Below, piece after piece: positions 32,945 through 40,560 of a stretch of DNA of 56,627 bases; position 1 is the first letter of the stretch; each line of letters starts with the position of its first letter. The notes under the pieces were generated by a model that saw only the letters and a program-made list of their open reading frames with translations, was not told the DNA's origin and searched no databases. This stretch comes from a virus: positions 1 to 56,627 of IMG/VR virus record IMGVR_UViG_3300023273_000521. One strand, given 5' to 3'. A program made the translations under genes and the position numbers.

Positions 32945-34246
32945 ATGAGTAGTGAAGATCAATTTGTTGAAAATCAATACAAAGAGTGGTGTGAAAAAAA
33001 CGATATATCTAAAGTAGAAGATATAGACCAAAACCATTTAAAATTAATGGTTGAAAAAGATTTAGCCTTTGTATCTAAAATGACCGTACAAGAATATACA
33101 TTGTACGAGAAATGGATAGAAGTACACGAAAAATATCCTACAGCAGAAACAAATAGTTTCTTTGATGATAAACCTGCCCTTGTCAATCCTGAACAAGAGG
33201 CCTTTATTAAAACAGTTAAAAATAATATTTGGATTCCAGAATCACCAGAAGATATTGATAAGTTAGAACCTGTATTAGAATTTACAGATGATACAGAAAC
33301 AAGATTTGATGGTTCTAAAAAGAGAGGTGATTTATCAGAAAAGTGGAATACATTAAGAACTTTCTTATCTACTATGAAAAACAATTCAAACATTGGTAGA
33401 CAACTATTTTTTATAGTAAAAGATAATAGATCAGGCAAATACCTTGGTGTCATTTGTATTTCAGGTGACTTTATGGATTTAACACCACGTGATAAGTTTA
33501 TAGGTTGGGATAGACAAATTAAAACCTTTGAGGGTAAAATTAATCATACAGCAATAGGTTCTTCTATTGTACCAACACAACCATTAGGATATTCATTTAC
33601 AGGTGGTAAATTATTAGCGTATCTGTGTTTATCAGATGATGTACAAAGAATATGGGAAGAAAAATATGGTGATAAGTTAGTTGGCGTAACAACTACTAGT
33701 TTATACGGTAAGGCAAAGGCCAATACACTATCTCAATATGATGGTTTAAAATATTGGAAAAGAATGGGTTTTACAACTGGTTCTGTATCATTTCAACCTA
33801 GTAGAAAAGTTAGAAATATGATATGGACTTGGTTAAAGAAAAATCATACTAGAAAGTATTGGGAATGGCACGAAGCCAAAAGACCTAACGGCCAACCATT
33901 AAAAAGAGATCATAAGAATAGATCACTAAACTTTACGTATTCAAAACTAGATATACCAAAAGAATATATTAGAACTGAACACCAAAGAGGTATCTACTTT
34001 ACAAAATTATATGAAAATACTAACGAATTTCTATGTGGTAAGATAGAGGCGAAAGATTTAGTTAAAAGATTTGATAGTAGTACCGAATCACTAGTTAAAG
34101 TATGGAAAGAAAAACACGCTAAAAAACGTGTAAAATCACTGGTTGAACAAGGCAGATATAATACAGACAGCCATTTTTATGATGAATTAATCTATATGAA
34201 TTGGGAAGAATGTAAGAATCACTTTCTAAATCAAGTAGGCCGATAA
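32945..34246 (+). CDS. Unknown phage protein, paralogue of the protein at 50612
   Basis: This 433-residue protein has a charged helical N-terminus and a core from ~130: FIVKDNRSGKYLGVICISG, then GSSIVPTQPLGYSFTGGKLLAYLCLSDDVQRIWEEKYGDKLVGVTTTSLYG and YDGLKYWKRMGF. The core matches the protein at 50612 (QPFGFNYLGGKLLAAVCCSHEVRQK; TTSLYG; SQYDGMKPF). The strand-rich core with GGKL-L and TTSLYG looks acyltransferase-like (possibly related to DUF4338-type proteins), but that is a guess. The C-terminal third is basic. Leaderless expression is likely. Confidence 0.6.
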   Translation: MSSEDQFVENQYKEWCEKNDISKVEDIDQNHLKLMVEKDLAFVSKMTVQEYTLYEKWIEVHEKYPTAETNSFFDDKPALVNPEQEAFIKTVKNNIWIPESPEDIDKLEPVLEFTDDTETRFDGSKKRGDLSEKWNTLRTFLSTMKNNSNIGRQLFFIVKDNRSGKYLGVICISGDFMDLTPRDKFIGWDRQIKTFEGKINHTAIGSSIVPTQPLGYSFTGGKLLAYLCLSDDVQRIWEEKYGDKLVGVTTTSLYGKAKANTLSQYDGLKYWKRMGFTTGSVSFQPSRKVRNMIWTWLKKNHTRKYWEWHEAKRPNGQPLKRDHKNRSLNFTYSKLDIPKEYIRTEHQRGIYFTKLYENTNEFLCGKIEAKDLVKRFDSSTESLVKVWKEKHAKKRVKSLVEQGRYNTDSHFYDELIYMNWEECKNHFLNQVGR

Positions 34247-34300
34247 GTGTTCTGGTTCTGTTCTTTTAAAAAGTAAGTAAAATCAACAAAATTTAATGGC

Positions 34301-34329
34301 TTGACTTTTAAAGCGTTTTGCGTTAGGAT
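34301..34329 (+). promoter_or_regulatory. Sigma70-type promoter with TAGGAT -10
   Basis: TTGACT (34301-34306), 17 nt, TAGGAT (34324-34329), preceded by GGC. An ATG (34336) follows 7 nt after the -10 element. The same GGCTTGAC...TAGGAT layout recurs at 34409 and 36786. Confidence 0.65.
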
Positions 34330-34335
34330 TATCCT

Positions 34336-34434
34336 ATGAAAGCGGTTAGTTGTTTTATTTCTCATTTTTTTTCTTTCTTGCTAGCCGCTTTCTACAAAAT
34401 TTATAGGCTTGACATTTTTAATAAAATAATATAG
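34336..34434 (+). CDS. Possible leaderless 32-aa hydrophobic peptide
   Basis: A frame from ATG 34336 to TAG 34432-34434 encodes 32 residues, including CFISHFFSFLLAAFY, a short membrane-like stretch. It starts where the promoter at 34301 should begin transcription, and its end overlaps the next promoter. The same DNA forms a long hairpin, so this could instead be a small RNA. No other evidence for translation. Confidence 0.35.
   Translation: MKAVSCFISHFFSFLLAAFYKIYRLDIFNKII
34339..34391 (+). other. Long stem-loop between the protein at 32945 and the VWA gene
   Basis: AAAGCGGTTAG pairs with CTAGCCGCTTT over 11 bp with one G-U pair, enclosing a 31-nt T-rich loop. It begins 3 nt into the possible peptide. 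The 3' side lacks a T-run, so it is not a normal terminator. It could control the RNA made from the promoter at 34301. Confidence 0.5.
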
Positions 34435-34437
34435 GAT
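34409..34437 (+). promoter_or_regulatory. Sigma70-type promoter of the VWA gene, leaderless arrangement
   Basis: TTGACA (34409-34414), 17 nt, TAGGAT (34432-34437). The ATG at 34445 is 8 nt after the -10 element. It shares GGCTTGAC and TAGGATATA with the promoter of the AAA+ partner gene. Confidence 0.75.
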
Positions 34438-34444
34438 ATACAGT

Positions 34445-36754
34445 ATGACTACACAAATAAACATAGACACTAAATCACAGTTAGCAAAATTGATTGCTAC
34501 TGAAAATATTATAATTCAACATAATCAAGTTAAGACAGCAAGTTTTGATACTGTTAATCGTATCTTAACATTACCAATCTTTAAAGTACAAAGTGGTGAT
34601 GTTTATGATATGTTAATAGCACACGAATGTTCTCACGCTTTATTTACACCAACAGATGGTTGGACTAAGATTTCAGGTGATGATGAGTTAAGAGCTTATG
34701 TAAATGTTTTAGAAGATACTAGAATTGACAAGTTAATTCAAAAAAAATATCCAGGTGTAGTTAGAAATTATCTTAATGGTTTTGATATTATGGAAAAACA
34801 AAACTTCTTTGGTTTGAGAGGTAAAGATATTAATACTGATTTGATGTTAATTGATAAAATTAATATGAGATCAAAGTCAATGAATAGAATTAATTTTAAA
34901 TTTTCAAGTGAAGAAAAAAATTGGTTAACTAAAGTTGACGCTCTTAAAACTTTTAATCAAGTTGTTAAGTTAGCTAAAGAGATGTTAAACTGGCAAAAAG
35001 ATCAAATTGAACAAATGAAAAAATTGCCAGATTTTGATACTCACCCTTTAGTTGAAAACTACAATTTAGATGATGAGCAAGATTCAGATAATAATGTTAA
35101 TACTAAAGATGGTAATTCAGATATTGAAAGTAACAATTCAGACAACGATAATGGTAATGATGGCGACCAAGAATCACAAGCAAACAAATCAGATGAGAAT
35201 ATTGAAGATGATGAGAATGGTAAAGAAGCCAATTCTTACAATACTGATGGTGCTGGTGGTGACGGTGGTGTGGATCCTCAAAAATTAGTTGCTATTACAG
35301 ATTCATCTTACGAAAAAAACAAAGAAAAGTTATTAGACGGCAAAACAAAATATACTTACTTTAATTTACCAGAACCAAATCTAAAAAATGTTATGGTATC
35401 AGGCAAAGATTGGGTTAAAAAATGGAAAGAATATGCTTTTAAAAAGAATGAATATTATTCTTATGAGCATAATAAAAGAATTGAATATATTAATTGGTTA
35501 AAAGATAACTTTAAACAATTTAAAAACGATAACAAAAAAACTGTTAACTACCTAGTTAAAGAATTTGAAATGAAAAAATCTGCTACAGCTTACAAAAGAG
35601 CAAGTACAGATAAAACTGGTGTTATTGATCCTCTTAAATTAAAAGATTACAAATTTAGTGACGACATCTTTAAAAGATTAACTATCTTACCAAATGAAAA
35701 AAACCACGGTATGATGATGTTATTAGATTGGTCTGGTTCAATGTGTGATGTTATTAAACAGACAATTGATCAACTTTTAAATCTAGTATGGTTCTGCCAA
35801 AAAATTAATATACCTTATGAAGTTTACCTATTTACTAGTGAAATGGACGGCGATAGACAATTAAGATCATATGACTATGATGATAAAGGTAACAGAATTA
35901 ATATAAAATCAAAAACTTGGAATTTAAAACACGGTGATGGTTTATTTGATAATTTTAATCTAATTAATATTGCCAGCCACAGAATGAAAAAAACTGATTT
36001 AGATGAGTCTTTAATGTACTTATATCATATGGGTTTATATTATGAGGATAGATACACTAACAGAAGCTATATGGATAGTTACTATTACAAAGGTGATAGA
36101 TTTGATATTCCAAAAGAATTTTGGTTAGGTACTACACCTTTAAACGAAGCTTTAGTTGTTATGAATAAAATTGTACCAATGTTTAAAAAGAAATATAACA
36201 TTGAAAAAATGACATTTATTACATTAACAGATGGCGGCGCTAATTCAAATTATGGTACTGAAAAAGTTGTTAATACTGAAAAAGGTTTAGGTGTAGAAAA
36301 AACATCAGCTGGTACGCCAGTTATCACAATGGGTAAAAAACAATATACAGTTGAAGATAATTATTTTTCTGGCCAAATGACTACTTTATTGTTAGATGTT
36401 TTAAAATCTCAGTACAATATTAATACAATTGGTTTCTATGTTGTTAAAAGATTAAACAGAATGTGGGAACTAGAAGGTATGATCGGTAAATACAAAGATT
36501 GGAATGATAAACACAATAAATTACAAGCTCTTAAAAATAAATTTAATAAAGAAAAAGTAGCTGATGTTAACAAACCAGGTTACAATAGATACTTTTTATT
36601 AAATGGTAAAACAATGGCGGTTGAGAATACTGACCTTTCAGCAGTAAATGACGGTATGAAAGCTGGTAAGATTAAACAGTTATTCAGTAAATCAATGAAA
36701 GGCCGAATCGTTTCCAGATCGTTATTAAACAAATTCATAGAGGAGGTTGCTTAA
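34445..36754 (+). CDS. VWA-domain protein with HExxH motif, CobT/DUF2201-like partner of AAA+ ATPase
   Basis: This 769-residue protein has an N-terminal metallopeptidase-like segment with IAHECSHALF (HExxH at 60-64) and then EDTRIDKLIQKKYPG. A very acidic linker (about 205-280) follows, then a C-terminal von Willebrand A domain with MIDAS motif MLLDWSGSM near residue 428 and FITLTDGGAN. Cobaltochelatase CobT and MoxR-linked VWA proteins share this plan and work with an AAA+ ring. The AAA+ partner is the next large gene. In marine phages this pair is usually labelled cobT/cobS, though a real role in cobalamin synthesis is doubtful. Confidence 0.8.
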   Translation: MTTQINIDTKSQLAKLIATENIIIQHNQVKTASFDTVNRILTLPIFKVQSGDVYDMLIAHECSHALFTPTDGWTKISGDDELRAYVNVLEDTRIDKLIQKKYPGVVRNYLNGFDIMEKQNFFGLRGKDINTDLMLIDKINMRSKSMNRINFKFSSEEKNWLTKVDALKTFNQVVKLAKEMLNWQKDQIEQMKKLPDFDTHPLVENYNLDDEQDSDNNVNTKDGNSDIESNNSDNDNGNDGDQESQANKSDENIEDDENGKEANSYNTDGAGGDGGVDPQKLVAITDSSYEKNKEKLLDGKTKYTYFNLPEPNLKNVMVSGKDWVKKWKEYAFKKNEYYSYEHNKRIEYINWLKDNFKQFKNDNKKTVNYLVKEFEMKKSATAYKRASTDKTGVIDPLKLKDYKFSDDIFKRLTILPNEKNHGMMMLLDWSGSMCDVIKQTIDQLLNLVWFCQKINIPYEVYLFTSEMDGDRQLRSYDYDDKGNRINIKSKTWNLKHGDGLFDNFNLINIASHRMKKTDLDESLMYLYHMGLYYEDRYTNRSYMDSYYYKGDRFDIPKEFWLGTTPLNEALVVMNKIVPMFKKKYNIEKMTFITLTDGGANSNYGTEKVVNTEKGLGVEKTSAGTPVITMGKKQYTVEDNYFSGQMTTLLLDVLKSQYNINTIGFYVVKRLNRMWELEGMIGKYKDWNDKHNKLQALKNKFNKEKVADVNKPGYNRYFLLNGKTMAVENTDLSAVNDGMKAGKIKQLFSKSMKGRIVSRSLLNKFIEEVA

Positions 36755-36755
36755 A

Positions 36756-36857
36756 ATGGTTGATTTTACTATGCTTTTTATAGGCTTGACTTCTATGATG
36801 GTTATGATAGGATATACCAATGAAAACAAAAAAGGAGTACATTATGTTAAATACTAA
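36756..36857 (+). CDS. Possible 33-aa membrane peptide overlapping the AAA+ promoter
   Basis: An ATG at 36756, with an excellent AGGAGG site about 10 nt upstream, opens a 33-codon frame (FTMLFIGLTSMMVMIGY is a membrane-like stretch; end HYVKY). The frame runs through the whole sigma70 promoter of the AAA+ gene and into its 5' end. The strong ribosome site lies inside the end of the VWA gene, which suggests coupled translation. No homologue is known to me. Confidence 0.45.
   Translation: MVDFTMLFIGLTSMMVMIGYTNENKKGVHYVKY
36786..36813 (+). promoter_or_regulatory. Sigma70-type promoter of the AAA+ gene
   Basis: TTGACT (36786-36791), 16 nt, TAGGAT (36808-36813), with ATG (36820) 7 nt after the -10 element. 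A second start with AAAAGGAG exists at 36844. Confidence 0.7.
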
Positions 36858-38052
36858 ACAACAAGAATTTGTTAAACACGCTTTAGAGAAGTTTGGCAAA
36901 TCACAATTAACTGTAGGAGAGTTAAAAGAAGCCAACGCTAAGTTTGGTTGTAAATACGCTCCACAATGGTTAATTAAAAATAAAGATTACAAAGTTGGTA
37001 AGTCTTTATTTAAACTGCCAGTTGATGGCGAAGCTAAATCAGTAAAAGTAAAAGAAGCTGATACTGATAATGAAAAAATATTAACCCCTGATAATGAAAC
37101 TAAAAAAGAGGCCGCTTATGTGGTTTCATCTTTGACAGGTAATATCGTACCTAAAAAAGATCCTGTGTTCGTTAGTTTTGGTAACTATCCAGATTTAAAA
37201 TCAATTATTAAATCTAACAGGTTCTATCCTGTGTTTATTACTGGTTTGTCTGGTAACGGTAAAACTATGGGTGTTACTCAAGCTTGTGCCGAGGCTAAAA
37301 AAGAATTAATAAGAGTTAACATTACAATTGAAACAGATGAGGACGATCTATTAGGTGGTTACAGACTTAAAGATGGCCAAACTGTATGGCAAAACGGTCC
37401 GGTAATTGAAGCGATGGAAAGAGGCGCTCTTCTTCTACTTGATGAGATTGACTTAGCAAGTAATAAGATTATGTGTTTACAACCAATCCTAGAAGGTTCT
37501 GGTGTGTTTGTTAAAAAAATTAACAAGTATGTTAAACCAGCTCAAGGCTTCAATGTGATTGCTACTGCTAACACTAAAGGGCAAGGATCCGAAGACGGTA
37601 AGTTTATCGGTACCAATGTTCTTAACGAGGCGTTTTTGGAAAGATTTCCAATTACCTTTGAGCAGAAATATCCAAGTGTTAGTATTGAAAAAAAGATACT
37701 TAACAATACATTAAAGTCTTATGGTAAATCAGATGCCAAATTCGTTGACAAGTTAACAACGTGGGCAGATGTGATTAGAAAAACCTACTTTGATGGTGGT
37801 GTTGATGAGATTATCTCTACCAGAAGATTAGTCCACATTACACAAGCGTATTCAATCTTTGACAATAAGATGAAAGCAATTCAAATGTGTACTAATAGAT
37901 TTGATGATGATACAAAAAATTCGTTTGTTGAGTTATATACAAAAGTTGACTCTGGCGCTAGTGTCGAAGACATTATAGAAGACCAAAGAAAAGCTGAAGT
38001 AGAAGCTCAAACGGATGACAATGATAGTGAGTCGGATGACGAAGTTATCTAA
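36820..38052 (+). CDS. cobS: AAA+ ATPase, CobS/MoxR-like
   Basis: This 410-residue protein has Walker A GLSGNGKTM, the CobS-type segment ETDEDDLLGGYRLKDGQTVWQNGPVIEAMERGALLLLDEIDLAS (Walker B LLLLDEID), sensor 1 NVIATANTKGQG and an arginine-finger region LERFPITFEQKYP. The acidic tail ends DDNDSESDDEVI. It should form a ring that works with the VWA protein upstream. Two starts are possible: the leaderless ATG at 36820 or the ATG at 36844 (MLNTKQQEF) behind AAAAGGAG. Function in the phage is unknown. Confidence 0.88.
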   Translation: MKTKKEYIMLNTKQQEFVKHALEKFGKSQLTVGELKEANAKFGCKYAPQWLIKNKDYKVGKSLFKLPVDGEAKSVKVKEADTDNEKILTPDNETKKEAAYVVSSLTGNIVPKKDPVFVSFGNYPDLKSIIKSNRFYPVFITGLSGNGKTMGVTQACAEAKKELIRVNITIETDEDDLLGGYRLKDGQTVWQNGPVIEAMERGALLLLDEIDLASNKIMCLQPILEGSGVFVKKINKYVKPAQGFNVIATANTKGQGSEDGKFIGTNVLNEAFLERFPITFEQKYPSVSIEKKILNNTLKSYGKSDAKFVDKLTTWADVIRKTYFDGGVDEIISTRRLVHITQAYSIFDNKMKAIQMCTNRFDDDTKNSFVELYTKVDSGASVEDIIEDQRKAEVEAQTDDNDSESDDEVI

Positions 38053-38077
38053 ATCTATCACACATAGTGTAGTCCTA

Positions 38078-38107
38078 GGTGGAGGGGTTGTGCCCTCCAC
38101 CATTTTA
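38078..38107 (+). terminator. Hairpin terminator after the AAA+ gene
   Basis: GGTGGAGGG-GTTGTG-CCCTCCACC is a perfect 9-bp GC-rich stem followed by ATTTTAT. The T-run is short and interrupted, so some read-through into bS21 is likely. Confidence 0.7.
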
Positions 38108-38139
38108 TCTACACTTACAGGAGAGGAGGTAAAAACATT

Positions 38140-38349
38140 TTGTCAATAACTATACAAGTAAGAAACGGTAATTTAGAACAGGCTATGAGAGTGCTTAAGA
38201 AAAAAGTACAAAAAGATGGCCAGTTAAAAATTTTAAAAGCAAAACAATACTATGAAAAACCGTCAGAAATAAAAAGACGTAAGAAAAAAGAAGGTATTGC
38301 TAACTTTAAAAAACAACAAAAGAAGTTAAAACAACAAAGAGGTTTTTAG
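38140..38349 (+). CDS. rpsU: Ribosomal protein bS21
   Basis: This 69-residue protein matches bS21 along its length: VRNGNLEQAMRVLKKKVQKDGQLKILKAKQYYEKPSEIKRRKKKE, including the hallmark YEKPSxxRRRKK. The start is a TTG at 38140, 9 nt after AGGAGG; an ATG is not available in this frame. bS21 is the last small-subunit protein to bind, next to the 16S 3' end, and is important for initiation. bS21 genes have been reported in pelagiphages and other marine viruses. It may replace host bS21 and bias initiation toward phage mRNA; that is inference. Confidence 0.9.
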   Translation: MSITIQVRNGNLEQAMRVLKKKVQKDGQLKILKAKQYYEKPSEIKRRKKKEGIANFKKQQKKLKQQRGF

Positions 38350-38350
38350 A

Positions 38351-38489
38351 TTTTACGCCTGTGTTGATGTATATATATTATTGTTAGGCGGCTCGTAAGT
38401 CCTAACGGCGTAAAAACCCGATAAAATTTATCGGTGTCGCAAAAACGGTGAAGTTTGGTAGTTTCACTCCGTGATAAAAGAAACTACCA
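38351..38489 (+). ncRNA. Structured non-coding region downstream of bS21
   Basis: Between bS21 and the late promoter there is no gene but four paired elements. TTTTACGCC (38351-38359) pairs with GGCGTAAAA (38407-38415). Inside it, GTTAGG (38383) pairs with CCTAAC (38401), stacked directly on the outer stem. CCGATAA-AAT-TTATCGG follows at 38418-38434. TGGTAGTTTC (38456) pairs with GAAACTACCA (38480). GTGAA (38448) can instead pair with TTCAC (38463), which excludes the last stem. It could be a small RNA, a control element or processing signals. It does not fit a tRNA or any family I know. Confidence 0.5.
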
Positions 38490-38490
38490 T

Positions 38491-38498
38491 TATAAATA
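38491..38498 (+). promoter_or_regulatory. T4-type late promoter TATAAATA upstream of hsp20
   Basis: Perfect octamer directly after the hairpin ending at 38489. It lies about 110 nt before the hsp20 start and gives a long leader with its own hairpin. Confidence 0.75.
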
Positions 38499-38558
38499 AT
38501 ATTGAGTGTGACATTTTTGACCACTTGAAAGGTAGAAATTCATACTTATATTAATAAC

Positions 38559-38580
38559 AAGAGCGCCATAATGGGCTCTT
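38559..38580 (+). other. Hairpin in the hsp20 leader
   Basis: AAGAGC pairs with GCTCTT, and inside it CCAT with ATGG. It is followed by TAAATTAACTTGC and then the AAGGAGGA ribosome site of hsp20, so it may shape or stabilise the leader. No T-run. Confidence 0.5.
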
Positions 38581-38610
38581 AAATTAACTTGCTTTAATAA
38601 GGAGGAAAAT

Positions 38611-39057
38611 ATGACTAATAAAGCACTTTCTATTTTTAATCAATTAAGACCGGTAACCGTTGGGTTTGATAACGTGTTCGACCACTTTGAAAGAATGATG
38701 GACGACCATAATTTCAACGAAATGGTTAGATATAACTATCCACCATACAATATCGTAAAGACAGGTAACTTTACTTACAATATTGAACTAGCACTTGCTG
38801 GTTTCAGTAAAAAAGATATTGAAATCAATATGGAAGATGGTGTCTTAAATATTAAATCAGCTGTAGAAGCAACTAAAGACAAAGACGAGGATGGAGTAAT
38901 CCATAAAGGTATCGCTAAAAGATATTTCTCTAAATCTTTTACAATCGCTGATGATGTTGAAGTTAAAGGCGCTGAATTAAAAGATGGTCTTTTAAAAGTG
39001 TCTTTAGAAAGAATTGTTCCAGAGTCTAAAAAACCAAGAACAATTAATATTAAGTAA
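38611..39057 (+). CDS. hsp20: Small heat-shock protein (Hsp20/alpha-crystallin)
   Basis: This 148-residue protein has an alpha-crystallin domain: YNIVKTGNFTYNIELALAGFSKKDIEINMEDGVLNIK, then RYFSKSFTIADDVEVKGAELKDGLLKVSLER and a C-terminal PRTINIK that carries the I-x-I anchor. Hsp20 genes are common in marine T4-like phages and are thought to help virion assembly or protein stability. Strong AAGGAGGA site. It has a terminator directly after it and a late promoter before it, so it is a late gene by itself. Confidence 0.95.
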   Translation: MTNKALSIFNQLRPVTVGFDNVFDHFERMMDDHNFNEMVRYNYPPYNIVKTGNFTYNIELALAGFSKKDIEINMEDGVLNIKSAVEATKDKDEDGVIHKGIAKRYFSKSFTIADDVEVKGAELKDGLLKVSLERIVPESKKPRTINIK

Positions 39058-39069
39058 ATAGTAAAATAG

Positions 39070-39100
39070 AAGGCGGAGAGCTTGACTTTCCGCCTTTTTT
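39070..39100 (+). terminator. Rho-independent terminator after hsp20
   Basis: AAGGCGGA (39070-39077) pairs with TCCGCCTT (39089-39096), with an 11-nt loop and a T-run at 39095-39100. The loop holds the -35 element of the next promoter. Confidence 0.88.
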
Positions 39101-39110
39101 ATGTTATAAT
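39082..39110 (+). promoter_or_regulatory. Sigma70 promoter overlapping the hsp20 terminator
   Basis: TTGACT (39082-39087), 17 nt, TATAAT (39105-39110) with extended TGT. The -35 is in the loop and the spacer in the 3' arm of the terminator. It drives the DUF262-type gene at 39148. Confidence 0.82.
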
Positions 39111-39147
39111 TATATTATAAAAAATAAACTGTGGAGGTTATTATATT

Positions 39148-40560
39148 ATGAGTATTATTTTTAGACAAGTGAAATCTGATACTGAAGAAGTACCAATGTT
39201 GGATTTTATCAAAAGGGTAGAACCAAATCAAGCAGCCGACAAGGCCTTTCAAGCAAATGAATTTACAAGGTGGAAAATAGAGCAAGGCTCTAGTTATATG
39301 ACTTCTACAATTAGAAATATGGCACCTAGTAAATTTATATTTTGTGATGTTGAAAAGTGTTTAAAATCTGCTATTGAAAGAGAATCAAAAATAGATGAAG
39401 AATATTTCCAAAAATGGCTAGACGCTGGTGTTACATATTTAAATTTAGATTCTAATAATAGAACAATCAATATTGTAGGTTTTATTGACGGTAGTTTTGG
39501 TGTTGAAGAAGGAACTTACGAAATTGAGGGTAATATTTTTAAAATTAAAACTGATTTAAATGATAAACTTGTTTTTGATAGAGAAAAAAATGAAGTTGAT
39601 TATACAAAAACAACTTTACCTAAAGCAATTGTATCAGCATTTTTAGAAGCAAGAGTAAATTTAGAAATATATACAGATACAACGAGAGAAGAATTATCCG
39701 AAGTGTTTACTAGAATTAATGACGGTAAACCTTTGAATGAACCTGAAAAAAGAAATGCTAGAACTAGTGATGTTGCTAATGTAATTAGAGAATTAGCTGA
39801 ACAACATAAAGATAGATTCTTTAATTCACTTACTAAATGGTTTACACCAGAACAACAAAATAGAAGAGGCTTAGATGATTTTATTGCTGGTATGTGCCAC
39901 GTATTTTTTGAAGGTGCTGAAACAACAATATCACCAGCTTCATTAAATTCTATGTATAGAATTGGTTCCGAAGTAGATCAAAACATAAATCTATTTAAAA
40001 AAAGATTTAATCAGTTTATGAGTTGGGTATCAAAAGGTGATTTAAATGCTATACCTAATAGAAACTCTATCTTTGATTTATGGATAATTTTCATAGATTT
40101 AAAAAATGATAAAAAAGAAATTAAACCAGGTAAAGAAGACGCTTTTATTAATCACTATGTAAAAGTAGTAGGTGATTTATTAAGAGATAAAACTCCATAT
40201 CCTTGTGGTAAAGGTGACCCTAAATCGTTTGAAACAATGGTAGGTGGCAGACAAGCAGCCAACAATGTTAAAAGAAATCAGATGATTATGGAAAAACTTG
40301 ATGTTGATGAATACTTTATTAAAATGGATTCAAAAAGAGTTGTCAATGATAGTGATAAACTAGCTGTGGCTGCCAGAGATAACTTTAAAACACCAGAAGG
40401 AAAAGATATTGATTTATCAAAATTACAAACAAAAGAATATCATAAAGGACACGTAAATTCTTATAGAGATACAGGTGATACTTCAATAGATAATACGGTT
40501 ATTCAGACAGATATAGATAACTGGAAAACAGGTACAAAAAAGGTGAAAGTTAGTGTTTAG
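39148..40560 (+). CDS. DUF262-type (GmrS-like) protein with C-terminal HNH-like motif
   Basis: This 470-residue protein has the DUF262 hallmark LSEVFTRINDGKPLNEPEKRNAR near residue 190, which in GmrSD-type enzymes belongs to the ParB-like NTP-using domain. The C-terminus (KEYHKGHVNSYRDTGDTSIDN) resembles an HNH/DUF1524-type nuclease segment with spaced His and Asn. A long helical middle connects the two. Proteins of this class include modification-dependent (type IV) restriction enzymes. It overlaps the adenine methyltransferase gene by 8 nt. The DUF262 part is fairly sure, the nuclease part less so. Confidence 0.65.
   Translation: MSIIFRQVKSDTEEVPMLDFIKRVEPNQAADKAFQANEFTRWKIEQGSSYMTSTIRNMAPSKFIFCDVEKCLKSAIERESKIDEEYFQKWLDAGVTYLNLDSNNRTINIVGFIDGSFGVEEGTYEIEGNIFKIKTDLNDKLVFDREKNEVDYTKTTLPKAIVSAFLEARVNLEIYTDTTREELSEVFTRINDGKPLNEPEKRNARTSDVANVIRELAEQHKDRFFNSLTKWFTPEQQNRRGLDDFIAGMCHVFFEGAETTISPASLNSMYRIGSEVDQNINLFKKRFNQFMSWVSKGDLNAIPNRNSIFDLWIIFIDLKNDKKEIKPGKEDAFINHYVKVVGDLLRDKTPYPCGKGDPKSFETMVGGRQAANNVKRNQMIMEKLDVDEYFIKMDSKRVVNDSDKLAVAARDNFKTPEGKDIDLSKLQTKEYHKGHVNSYRDTGDTSIDNTVIQTDIDNWKTGTKKVKVSV

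Noticed and set aside
35070-35288. Plus-strand frame inside the VWA gene
   Set aside because: It reads the acidic linker in another frame and gives a Met/Ile-rich artefact.
34445-38052. CobS/CobT labels taken as proof of cobalamin synthesis
   Set aside because: No CobN or other cobalamin genes are present, and the AAA+/VWA plan is shared by many unrelated systems.
38351-38489. Further tRNA downstream of bS21
   Set aside because: The stems do not give acceptor, anticodon and T arms of normal size; no CCA end.
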